Assembly (NCBI RefSeq): GCF_004118935.1
Contig: NZ_CP035375.1
Span: 1,426,001 to 1,490,000 of the forward strand
From: Salinibacterium sp. UTAS2018
GTDB lineage: Bacteria; Actinomycetota; Actinomycetes; Actinomycetales; Microbacteriaceae
Direction: 5' to 3'
Length of the DNA stretch: 64,000 bases
Shown here: positions 57,192 through 64,000 of the stretch, in pieces
How positions within the stretch are numbered: position 1 is the first letter of the stretch
Layout: each line of letters starts with the position of its first letter
Notes under the pieces: generated by a model
The model's database searches: none
What the model was told of the DNA's origin: nothing
Seen by the model: the letters and a program-made list of their open reading frames with translations, nothing else
Translations under genes and position numbers: made by a program

Positions 57192-59132
57192 ATGCGCAAG
57201 AATGGTTATCTCATGCTCGATAAACATGCGCGACTCATAGAACACCTCGCCCAGTCTGAGGCGTGGGTGACCGCAGCTGAGCTCGCAGACAAGCTCGGGG
57301 TTACCACTCGCAGCGTGCGCAGCTACGTCACCGCCGTGAAGTCGTCAGCGCTCCCTCTCGAAGTTATCGAGTCCTCGACGTCGGGCTACCGTCTTAACCG
57401 CGAGAACTACGCCGAGTTCCTTAAAGGAGCGTCTAATCGCGAGTCTGAGCGCCCGCGCGATCGCCAGTATCATCTGATCCGACGACTCGGAGATGCCCCC
57501 GAGGGCTCCGACATCCACGCTCTTGCGGCCAGTTTCTTCGTGAGCGAGTCGACAATCGAGGCCGACCTCCGCAAGGTGAAAGCTGTCGTGGAGGAATCGG
57601 GCCTCACTCTTTCTCGCCGCGGACCACTAGTAATCCTGGCCGGAACGGAGCCGGGTCTTCGCCGATTGCTCAGCACCATGTTTAGGCACGAAGAGTCGCA
57701 AGGGTTCCTCGAGCTTGAGAGCATTCAACGTGAATTCGAGTCGTCAGATCTCCGCTCCTTCAAAACTGAACTACTCGCTCTGCTCGATTCTCACGGCTAT
57801 TTCGTCAATGAGTATGGAATCAATCACGTGCTCTTGCACGTCGCTATCGCTGCAGACCGCTCGGGACCATCAGAAACCGCGCTCGCGATACCGCTGGCCG
57901 CCGAGCCAGAAAACGAAACGACAGAGCCAGCCGCGTTCTCGAGCGATCTTGCGACCCTCATCACGAGCCATTTCGGCGCTAATCTGCCTCAGGAAGACGT
58001 TGTGGAGATCGAGCTACTGCTTACGACCCGAGTCATCACGCGTACGACTAGCCCCAGCTCCCCCGCCGATGTAGATCTCGAGGAACTAATCGCACGCATT
58101 CGTCGCACAGTGCAGCATGTGGGCGAGGAATACCTCATCGACCTCGACGATGACGATTTCATCATGCGGTTGTCCCTTCACGTGCGCAACCTCATCGCGC
58201 GGGCGCACGACCTGTCGTATTCGCGCAACCCCATGACGCGCTCGATTAAGACCACGCACCCGATGATTTATGAGCTGGCCGTCTTCATCGCGGCCGAAGT
58301 TCAACGTGACGAAGGCATCCTCATCCACGACGATGAGATTTCCTACATTGCGCTCCACGTGGGCTCGCATCTCGAACGGCAGGCAAAGCGGGAAGTCCGG
58401 CTTACGGCCGCTCTAGTCTGCCCCAATTACCACGACCTCCACGTGATTCTGCGACAGCGAATCGAAGCTGTGCTTGGTGACGAGCTACAGCTGCGCATCG
58501 TGATCACCAGGAACGATGTGGATCTGGCCGAACTCTCCACCGACCTCGTGCTCACGACGATCGACTTGCGGTCATTCGCTGACAACGTCGTGCTGATTCA
58601 ACCGTTCCTCACCGAGACAGATGTGGATGCGATCCGGCGCGTCATCGGCCGCGTGCGTCGCCTGCGCCGCCGACGTCAGCTCACGGATGAGCTCCTCCGT
58701 TTCTTCGACCCCGCACTCTTCCTCCGCAACTTCACTGCTCCGAACGAAGAAGCGATGATCGCCGCGCTAGGCACGCGCATGGTCACCGCCGGCGTGATCG
58801 ATGCCGGCTACATCACGGGCGCGATTGAGCGCGAGCGCATGTCGTCAACGGCATTCACCGACACTCTCGCAGTTCCTCACGCCATGACGATGAACGCCCA
58901 TCGCACCGCAATCAGCATTGTAATCAACGAGACGCCGATGCCTTGGGGTGAGAATCGCGTCAACGTCATCGCGCTCATCGCATTCAGCGCAGCGGGACGA
59001 AGCTCTTTTCAAACCGTGTTCGACCAGTTCGTCACGGTGTTTTCCGACCGCGACTATGTCCAACAATTGGTCAAGCGGGCCGTGGACTTCCCCACCTTTA
59101 TCGAGGAATTAGTTCGCGGCATCGAAGACTAA
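57192..59132 (+). CDS. mtlR: PRD-domain transcriptional activator of mannitol use (MtlR/BglG type)
   Basis: A 646-residue regulator. Domains in order are an N-terminal helix-turn-helix (WVTAAELADKLGVTTRSVRSYV), a second HTH (about 95-170), two PRDs (about 200-310 and 315-420, with LHVRNLIARAHDL and ALHVGSHLERQ), an EIIB-like domain with Cys in LVCPNYHD, and a C-terminal EIIA domain with His in LAVPHAM. The PTS phosphorylates such sites to report mannitol flux. It is divergent from the operon it probably activates. The ATG at 57192 has GGAAAGG ahead; the ATG at 57213 is an alternative. Confidence 0.93.
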   Translation: MRKNGYLMLDKHARLIEHLAQSEAWVTAAELADKLGVTTRSVRSYVTAVKSSALPLEVIESSTSGYRLNRENYAEFLKGASNRESERPRDRQYHLIRRLGDAPEGSDIHALAASFFVSESTIEADLRKVKAVVEESGLTLSRRGPLVILAGTEPGLRRLLSTMFRHEESQGFLELESIQREFESSDLRSFKTELLALLDSHGYFVNEYGINHVLLHVAIAADRSGPSETALAIPLAAEPENETTEPAAFSSDLATLITSHFGANLPQEDVVEIELLLTTRVITRTTSPSSPADVDLEELIARIRRTVQHVGEEYLIDLDDDDFIMRLSLHVRNLIARAHDLSYSRNPMTRSIKTTHPMIYELAVFIAAEVQRDEGILIHDDEISYIALHVGSHLERQAKREVRLTAALVCPNYHDLHVILRQRIEAVLGDELQLRIVITRNDVDLAELSTDLVLTTIDLRSFADNVVLIQPFLTETDVDAIRRVIGRVRRLRRRRQLTDELLRFFDPALFLRNFTAPNEEAMIAALGTRMVTAGVIDAGYITGAIERERMSSTAFTDTLAVPHAMTMNAHRTAISIVINETPMPWGENRVNVIALIAFSAAGRSSFQTVFDQFVTVFSDRDYVQQLVKRAVDFPTFIEELVRGIED

Positions 59133-59166
59133 CAAAAATCGATCTCTACTCGAGCTCATTCTTAAC

Positions 59167-59206
59167 GAAGAAATCCCCGCCACCAGTAGGTGACGGGGAT
59201 TTCTTC
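59167..59206. terminator. Bidirectional terminator between mtlR and adk
   Basis: A 13-bp perfect stem (59167-59179 with 59194-59206) plus an inner CACC/GGTG pairing. It starts and ends in A/T-rich arms and lies between convergent genes. Confidence 0.85.
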
Positions 59207-59216
59207 AGTTAGAAAA

Positions 59217-59816
59217 CTAGCGCGAACCAGCGTCTGTCGCTGAGATCCCACGATCAAAAAGAGCTTCAGTGATACGCGCCGTGACTGCGTCGACTTCGCC
59301 AAGGGCGTCGATAGTCACCAAGACGTTGCGCTCCGCGTAAGTAGTGATCAGCGGTGCGGTCTGCTCGCTGTAAACCTCAAGGCGGTGACGTACCACTTCT
59401 TCGGTATCGTCGCTGCGACCTTGTTCCAGAGCGCGCTTACGCAGGCGCCCCACGACGACTTCAGTATCAGCTTCAAGTTCGACCACGACGTCTAGCGCTG
59501 AGCCCTGGCTCTCGAGAAACGCGTCGAGTTCGCGCACCTGATCCGTAGTGCGGGGGTAGCCATCGAGAAGGAAACCATTCTTGGCGTCATCTTCTTCGAG
59601 GCGATCGCGAATGAGCGCGTTAGTCAGAGAGTCGGGCACGTTGTCCCCGGCATCGATAAAAGCCTTTGCTTCGTTCCCCAATTCGGTGCCGTTCTTCACA
59701 TTGCTGCGAAAAATGTCACCCGTTGAGATTGCCGGAACGCCGTAAATCTGGGCTAGACGAGCGGCCTGTGTGCCTTTTCCAGCACCAGGAGGACCAATTA
59801 AGAGAAGTCGTGTCAA
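59217..59816 (-). CDS. adk: Adenylate kinase
   Basis: A 199-residue nucleoside monophosphate kinase with Walker A GPPGAGKGT near the N-terminus, the AMP site AISTGDIFR and the conserved GFLLDGYPRT. The lid is the short form without zinc Cys. It overlaps secY by 4 bases, the conserved secY-adk pair. Confidence 0.97.
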   Translation of the reverse strand: MTRLLLIGPPGAGKGTQAARLAQIYGVPAISTGDIFRSNVKNGTELGNEAKAFIDAGDNVPDSLTNALIRDRLEEDDAKNGFLLDGYPRTTDQVRELDAFLESQGSALDVVVELEADTEVVVGRLRKRALEQGRSDDTEEVVRHRLEVYSEQTAPLITTYAERNVLVTIDALGEVDAVTARITEALFDRGISATDAGSR

Positions 59817-61135
59817 CGCAACAAACCTTCGTAATGGCGCTGCTGCAGCTGCGAATCGATTTGCTTGACAGTCTCAAGACCGACACCAACGATAATCAGG
59901 ATGCTAGCTCCGCCGAATGGGAAATTCTGGTTGGCCCCGATGACCACAAAAGCGATCAAGGGGATCATTGCCACAAGCCCGAGATACAGCGAGCCGGGCA
60001 ACGTCACACGAGTCAGTACGTAATCCAAGTATTCGGCGGTCGGTCGACCAGCGCGGATACCGGGAATGAAGCCACCGTACTTCTTCATGTTGTCGGCGAC
60101 TTCTTCAGGGTTGAACGTGATTGCCACGTAGAAGTAAGTAAAGCCAACGATGAGCAGGAAGTAACCGATCATGTAGATCGGGCTATCGCCGGAGACCAGG
60201 TTGTTCTGGACCCAAACGACCCATGCTGCGGAAGTTTCGCCAGCTTGTGGCTGGTTGAACTGCGCGATCAGAGCAGGGAGATAGAGCAACGATGAGGCGA
60301 AGATCACGGGGATAACGCCGGCCATGTTGACCTTGATGGGGATGTACGTGTTGTTGCCGCCGTATGTGCGACGACCGACCATACGCTTGGCGTACTGAAC
60401 CGGGATGCGTCGCTGGGACTGCTCGACGAAGACTACGGCGCCCATGATGAGGATGCCCATGAGGAGTACAAGAACGAAGGTCTCGATGCCGCTGGCAACG
60501 TAGATGCCCCAGAGAGCACTCGGGAAAGTTGCAGCGATCGAAGTGAAGATCAGCAAGGACATGCCGTTACCGATGCCACGCTCCGTGACGAGCTCGCCCA
60601 TCCACATGATGAGGCCGGTACCGGCGGTCATCGTGATCACCATCAGCAGAATGGCGTACCACGCATCGTTGGTGATGAGTTGGCTACATTCAGCCACGCC
60701 AGCCGACTGGAACAGTGCGCCGCTTCGGGCGACCGTGATCAGTGTCGTGGACTGGAGAATCGCCAGAGCGATGGTGAGGTAACGCGTGTACTGCGTCAGC
60801 GTTGCTTGGCCGGACTGGCCCTCTTTGTGAAGAGTCTCGAAGTGCGGAATGACCACGCGGAGTAGTTGCACGATGATCGATGCCGTGATGTACGGCATGA
60901 TTCCGAGTGCAAATACGGAAAGTTGGAGAAGAGCCCCACCACTAAAGAGGTTGATGAGGTCGTACAACCCGCCACTCGAAGCATTAGCTGCGAGACAGGC
61001 CTGAACGTTACCGAAGTCAACGAACGGCGCGGGGATGAAGGAGCCAAGCCTAAACAGCGCAATGATGCCTAGCGTGAACCCGATCTTCCTGCGAAGGTCA
61101 GGCGTGCGGACAATCCGCGCGACAGCTTTAAACAC
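59813..61135 (-). CDS. secY: Preprotein translocase subunit SecY
   Basis: A 440-residue protein with ten membrane helices. It has IGFTLGIIALFRLGSFIPAPFVDF near the N-terminus and ALGIMPYITASIIVQLL and RERGIGNGMSLLIF-like segments (here TERGIGNGMSLLIF). It forms the protein-conducting channel with SecE and SecG. It lies 124 bases after rplO, with a hairpin in the gap. Confidence 0.97.
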   Translation of the reverse strand: MFKAVARIVRTPDLRRKIGFTLGIIALFRLGSFIPAPFVDFGNVQACLAANASSGGLYDLINLFSGGALLQLSVFALGIMPYITASIIVQLLRVVIPHFETLHKEGQSGQATLTQYTRYLTIALAILQSTTLITVARSGALFQSAGVAECSQLITNDAWYAILLMVITMTAGTGLIMWMGELVTERGIGNGMSLLIFTSIAATFPSALWGIYVASGIETFVLVLLMGILIMGAVVFVEQSQRRIPVQYAKRMVGRRTYGGNNTYIPIKVNMAGVIPVIFASSLLYLPALIAQFNQPQAGETSAAWVVWVQNNLVSGDSPIYMIGYFLLIVGFTYFYVAITFNPEEVADNMKKYGGFIPGIRAGRPTAEYLDYVLTRVTLPGSLYLGLVAMIPLIAFVVIGANQNFPFGGASILIIVGVGLETVKQIDSQLQQRHYEGLLR

Positions 61136-61167
61136 AAGGCCTCCGATTTATCTATGTACTACGGGCA

Positions 61168-61197
61168 AGTGGGGAACCCCTTGCGGGATTCCCCACT
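61168..61197. other. Strong hairpin in the rplO-secY spacer
   Basis: A 9-bp perfect outer stem (AGTGGGGAA pairing with TTCCCCACT) with a further CCC/GGG inside and a small loop. It lies between two genes of one operon and has no T tract, so it is more likely an mRNA processing or partial attenuation structure than a full terminator. Confidence 0.55.
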
Positions 61198-61259
61198 CAA
61201 CCTGCTTGCGCGTGCCACCGGTGTGACGCACACAACACTAACGTTTGTCGTAGTGACAG

Positions 61260-61907
61260 TTACTGAACCGAACCGCCGGCTGCAACGATCTTCTGCTCGG
61301 CAGAGCCGGAGACCTTGTCAACTACAACGTTCAGCTTAACCGTAATATCGCCTTGACCAAGAACCTTGACCTTTTCGTTCTTGCGAACGGCGCCCTTCGA
61401 CACGAGGTCAGCGATAGTTACGTCGCCACCCTTGGGGTACAGTTCCGCGAGCTTCTCAAGGTTTACAACCTGGTACTCAACACGGAACGGGTTCTTGAAT
61501 CCGCGCAACTTAGGTGCACGCATGACGAAGTTGATGTTTCCACCTTCGAAACCGACACGCATGTTGTAACGCGCCTTGGTTCCCTTGGTACCGCGACCCG
61601 CGGTCTTACCCTTGGATCCCTCACCACGACCAACACGCATGCGGTCCTTCTTGGCACCGGCAGCGGGGCGGAGGTGATGCATCTTCAGAACCTGCGGGCG
61701 GCTCACAACATCGTCGCTAGACGACTTCTTTGCAGTTGACGCCTTAGCAGCGGTCGACTTCGCAGGAGCCTTCGTGGTGGATGCCTTCGCAGCGGGCGCC
61801 TTGTCAGCAGCAACCTTTGCAGGTGCAGCCTTCTTGGCAGCAGGTGCCTTAGCGGCAGCAGCCTTAGGGGCTGCCGCCTTCTTTGGAGTTTCTTTCTCGT
61901 CAGCCAT
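61260..61907 (-). CDS. rplO: 50S ribosomal protein L15 with Lys/Ala-rich N-terminal extension
   Basis: A 215-residue protein. The L15 core starts near residue 71 ([36 protein letters not shown]) and ends normally. The first 70 residues are a [14 protein letters not shown] repeat followed by a Ser/Asp patch, about half as long as the core again. The start is fixed by the TAATG overlap with rpmD, so the tail is in frame and probably translated. A large-subunit assembly protein. Confidence 0.96.
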   Translation of the reverse strand: MADEKETPKKAAAPKAAAAKAPAAKKAAPAKVAADKAPAAKASTTKAPAKSTAAKASTAKKSSSDDVVSRPQVLKMHHLRPAAGAKKDRMRVGRGEGSKGKTAGRGTKGTKARYNMRVGFEGGNINFVMRAPKLRGFKNPFRVEYQVVNLEKLAELYPKGGDVTIADLVSKGAVRKNEKVKVLGQGDITVKLNVVVDKVSGSAEQKIVAAGGSVQ

Positions 61908-62092
61908 TAGTCAATCTCCTCGACCTTGACAAGGTGAGCAACCGTGTTGACGTAACCACGGTTCTGCGAGTTGTCCTCGCGAATAACCACGCCGCCGATG
62001 CGCTTGAGCCCAAGGCTGCGCAACGTGTCGCGTTGATTCTGCTTCTCACTGATTTTGGACTTGATCTGGGTTACCTTCAGGCGACCAGCCAT
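61907..62092 (-). CDS. rpmD: 50S ribosomal protein L30
   Basis: A 61-residue protein, [31 protein letters not shown], with the standard L30 fold. It shares one base with both rpsE (upstream) and rplO (downstream). Confidence 0.97.
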   Translation of the reverse strand: MAGRLKVTQIKSKISEKQNQRDTLRSLGLKRIGGVVIREDNSQNRGYVNTVAHLVKVEEID

Positions 62093-62817
62093 CAGACACC
62101 TGCCTTAGCTTCAGCCTCGGCGCGCAGCAAGCGTGCCGGGATAACGTGTTCTGCCTCGAGGCCACGACGAGCAGCAACCGCGCGAGGCTCTTCGAGCTCC
62201 TTGAGCGCTGCGACCGTAGCGTGAACGATGTTGATCGTGTTCGAAGAACCGAGCGACTTGCTGAGAACGTCGTGGATACCGGCGCACTCGAGTACGGCGC
62301 GAACGGGTCCACCAGCGATAACACCGGTACCAGCGGATGCGGGACGCAGCAGAACTACGCCTGCAGCTGCCTCGCCCTGAACCGAGTGAGGAATCGTAGC
62401 GCCGACGCGAGGAACGCGGAAGAAGTTCTTCTTCGCCTCTTCGACACCCTTGGAGATCGCGAGAGGAACTTCGCGAGCCTTGCCGTATCCGACTCCAACC
62501 ATGCCGTTACCGTCACCGACGACGACGAGAGCGGTGAAGCTGAAGCGACGACCACCCTTGACTACCTTCGATACACGGTTGATGGTGACGACGCGCTCCA
62601 GGAACTGGTTCTTGTCGTTGTCGCGGCTGTTGTTTCCGCCACGGCCACCACGGTCTGGTCCACGCTCACGGCCGCCACGACGAGCCTCGCGGGGCTCGCT
62701 CGTTACGTCGGTTGCTGGGGCGTCTACGACGACCTCAGGAACGGAGATGGCGCTAGTCGCCTCAGCGGCCACGGCCTGCTCCTTGTTTGTTGTCTTGTTG
62801 TCCACGTTGTCGCTCAC
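62092..62817 (-). CDS. rpsE: 30S ribosomal protein S5 with extended N-terminus
   Basis: A 241-residue protein; E. coli S5 has 167. The core begins near residue 72 ([34 protein letters not shown]). The first 70 residues are acidic, then an Arg/Gly-rich stretch ([19 protein letters not shown]). S5 governs decoding accuracy and mRNA helicase action. It overlaps rplR by 4 bases. Confidence 0.97.
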   Translation of the reverse strand: MSDNVDNKTTNKEQAVAAEATSAISVPEVVVDAPATDVTSEPREARRGGRERGPDRGGRGGNNSRDNDKNQFLERVVTINRVSKVVKGGRRFSFTALVVVGDGNGMVGVGYGKAREVPLAISKGVEEAKKNFFRVPRVGATIPHSVQGEAAAGVVLLRPASAGTGVIAGGPVRAVLECAGIHDVLSKSLGSSNTINIVHATVAALKELEEPRAVAARRGLEAEHVIPARLLRAEAEAKAGV

Positions 62818-63185
62818 AGGTTCAATCCACCCTCTCGCGCTCCGTCGGCGATAGCTGCAACGCGACCTGCGTAACGGCTTCCACCACGATCAAATACGAC
62901 GGCTTCGACACCGGCCTGCTTCGCACGCTCGGCGACCATTTCGCCGATCTTGCGTGCCTTGGCGGTCTTGTCTCCGTCGAACGTACGCATGTCCGACTCC
63001 ATGGTCGATGCAGAAGCGACGGTTACGCCCTTCGAGTCATCGACAACCTGGACGAACACGTGACGCGCTGAGCGCGTAACCACGAGACGGGGGCGCACCT
63101 CAGTGCCCACAACCTTCTTGCGGAGACGTGCGTGACGACGGCCCTTAGCGGCCGACTTGCTCTTACCTCTGGTTCCGAGAGCCAT
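62814..63185 (-). CDS. rplR: 50S ribosomal protein L18
   Basis: A 123-residue protein, [26 protein letters not shown], with [31 protein letters not shown]. It binds 5S rRNA. It lies 2 bases after rplF. Confidence 0.97.
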   Translation of the reverse strand: MALGTRGKSKSAAKGRRHARLRKKVVGTEVRPRLVVTRSARHVFVQVVDDSKGVTVASASTMESDMRTFDGDKTAKARKIGEMVAERAKQAGVEAVVFDRGGSRYAGRVAAIADGAREGGLNL

Positions 63186-63187
63186 GT

Positions 63188-63724
63188 CTACTTACCACTC
63201 TTTCCGGCCTTGCGACGAACAACTTCGCCGGCGTAGCGCACACCCTTGCCCTTGTAGGGCTCTGGCTTACGCAATTTACGAATGTTGGCTGCTACTTCGC
63301 CAACCGCCTGCTTGTCGATGCCGCTGACAACTAGTTTGTTGTTTCCCTCGACCGCGAAGCTAATGCCTGCGGGCGGGTCAACGGTGATCGAGTGCGAGTA
63401 CCCGAGAGCAAACTCAACTGAGCTGCCCTTTGCGGTGACACGGTAACCAGTACCAACGACCTCAAGGCCCTTGGTGTAACCCTCGGTAACACCGACGATT
63501 TGGTTAGCGATGAGCGTACGGGTCAAGCCGTGAAGCGAACGCGATTCGCGCTCGTCGTCGGGACGAGTTACAAGAACCTGACCCTCTTCGAGTGCTACAG
63601 CGATGGGAGCCTTGACGGAGAGCGCGAGCTCACCCTTCGGGCCCTTTACAGCGACGTCTTGGCCGTTGATGGTGATGGTGACACCAGCGGGGACATCAAT
63701 AGGAAGTCTTCCGATACGTGACAT
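63188..63724 (-). CDS. rplF: 50S ribosomal protein L6
   Basis: A 178-residue protein, [19 protein letters not shown], with [13 protein letters not shown] and [29 protein letters not shown]. It lies 6 bases after rpsH in the spc operon. Confidence 0.98.
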   Translation of the reverse strand: MSRIGRLPIDVPAGVTITINGQDVAVKGPKGELALSVKAPIAVALEEGQVLVTRPDDERESRSLHGLTRTLIANQIVGVTEGYTKGLEVVGTGYRVTAKGSSVEFALGYSHSITVDPPAGISFAVEGNNKLVVSGIDKQAVGEVAANIRKLRKPEPYKGKGVRYAGEVVRRKAGKSGK

Positions 63725-63730
63725 TTTTGG

Positions 63731-64000
63731 TTACCACACGTAGGCGAGGACTTCCCCACCTACGCCCTTCGTAGTCGCCTCTTTGTCGGTCAAAAGACCG
63801 GAGGAGGTGGACAAAATCGCCACGCCGAGTCCGCCAAGAACCTTGGGGATTTCGGTCGAGCGAGCGTATACACGAAGACCAGGCTTCGAAACACGCTTGA
63901 TTCCCTTGATGGAACGCTCGCGGGCGGGTCCGTACTTGAGTTCGATCGAGAGGGTCTGGCCCACGCGAGCGTCTTCGTTCGTCCAGCTGAGGATGTATCC
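63731..64000 (-). CDS. rpsH: 30S ribosomal protein S8, 5' end outside the window
   Basis: The open frame runs off the right edge, giving the last 89 residues. It contains [31 protein letters not shown] and ends [11 protein letters not shown], the conserved S8 C-terminus. S8 binds 16S rRNA and can regulate the spc operon in other bacteria. Confidence 0.97.
   Translation of the reverse strand, partial: GYILSWTNEDARVGQTLSIELKYGPARERSIKGIKRVSKPGLRVYARSTEIPKVLGGLGVAILSTSSGLLTDKEATTKGVGGEVLAYVW

Overview
The window is chromosomal DNA from a GC-rich Gram-positive actinobacterium, most likely of the family Microbacteriaceae (order Micrococcales). The support is the actinobacterial layout (groES without groEL beside a THUMP-like methyltransferase, guaB3, the infA-rpmJ-rpsM-rpsK-rpoA-rplQ-truA string), the frequent GTG/TTG starts, CIRCE control of groES and several actinobacterial DUF families. 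The genus cannot be fixed from the sequence alone. No rRNA, tRNA, CRISPR array, insertion sequence, integrase or phage gene was seen. Most of the window is housekeeping.

Layout. 0-3.4 kb: a secreted subtilisin-like protease cut by the left edge. 3.6-6.7 kb: an SRPBCC/DUF4166 pair, then an ECF sigma factor with a membrane-anchored CU044_5270-type partner. 6.9-9.0 kb: sucCD. 9.2-12.1 kb: a DUF2236 oxygenase-like protein, a small membrane protein, an AraC regulator and an NTF2/SnoaL-like gene broken by an in-frame amber codon. 12.1-17.0 kb: RNB ribonuclease, PcrA helicase and a glycerophosphodiesterase. 17.1-18.8 kb: three small membrane-protein genes including a Bax-inhibitor-1 homologue. 18.85-26.4 kb: guanine nucleotide synthesis (guaA, guaB3, guaB) with a DUF3817 gene, SURF1 and an ABC-2 type exporter pair.

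26.6-35.2 kb: a complete branched-chain-amino-acid type ABC importer. livHMGF lies on the plus strand; its LivH carries a signal peptide and an extra extracytoplasmic domain. Three tandem paralogous lipoprotein binding proteins lie on the minus strand. 35.3-38.0 kb: a RarD/EamA permease, groES under tandem CIRCE operators, and a divergent methyltransferase. 38.0-39.2 kb: two DUF4190 proteins. 39.3-45.5 kb: a tightly overlapping minus-strand run tsaD-rimI-tsaB-tsaE-alr-acpS-glmS, joining the t6A tRNA modification machinery to cell-wall and lipid precursor enzymes. coaA and glmM follow.

46.5-64 kb: the ribosomal protein region, read on the minus strand. From upstream to downstream it is rpsH (cut), rplF, rplR, rpsE, rpmD, rplO, secY, adk; then a 6-kb mannitol PTS cluster (mtlR divergent from an EIIB-like gene, ptsH, mtlA, mtlF, mtlD) in the place where map usually lies; then infA, rpmJ, rpsM, rpsK, rpoA, rplQ, truA; then rplM, rpsI, glmM. 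L15, S5 and L17 carry long low-complexity tails.

I found no convincing wholly new system. The strongest leads are the mannitol cluster inside the ribosomal superoperon with its orphan EIIB-like protein, the LivH fusion with three diverging binding proteins, paired inverted repeats in the liv leader, the palindrome cluster in the only long gene-free stretch (30.66-31.10 kb), and the recent-looking nonsense mutation in the NTF2-like gene.
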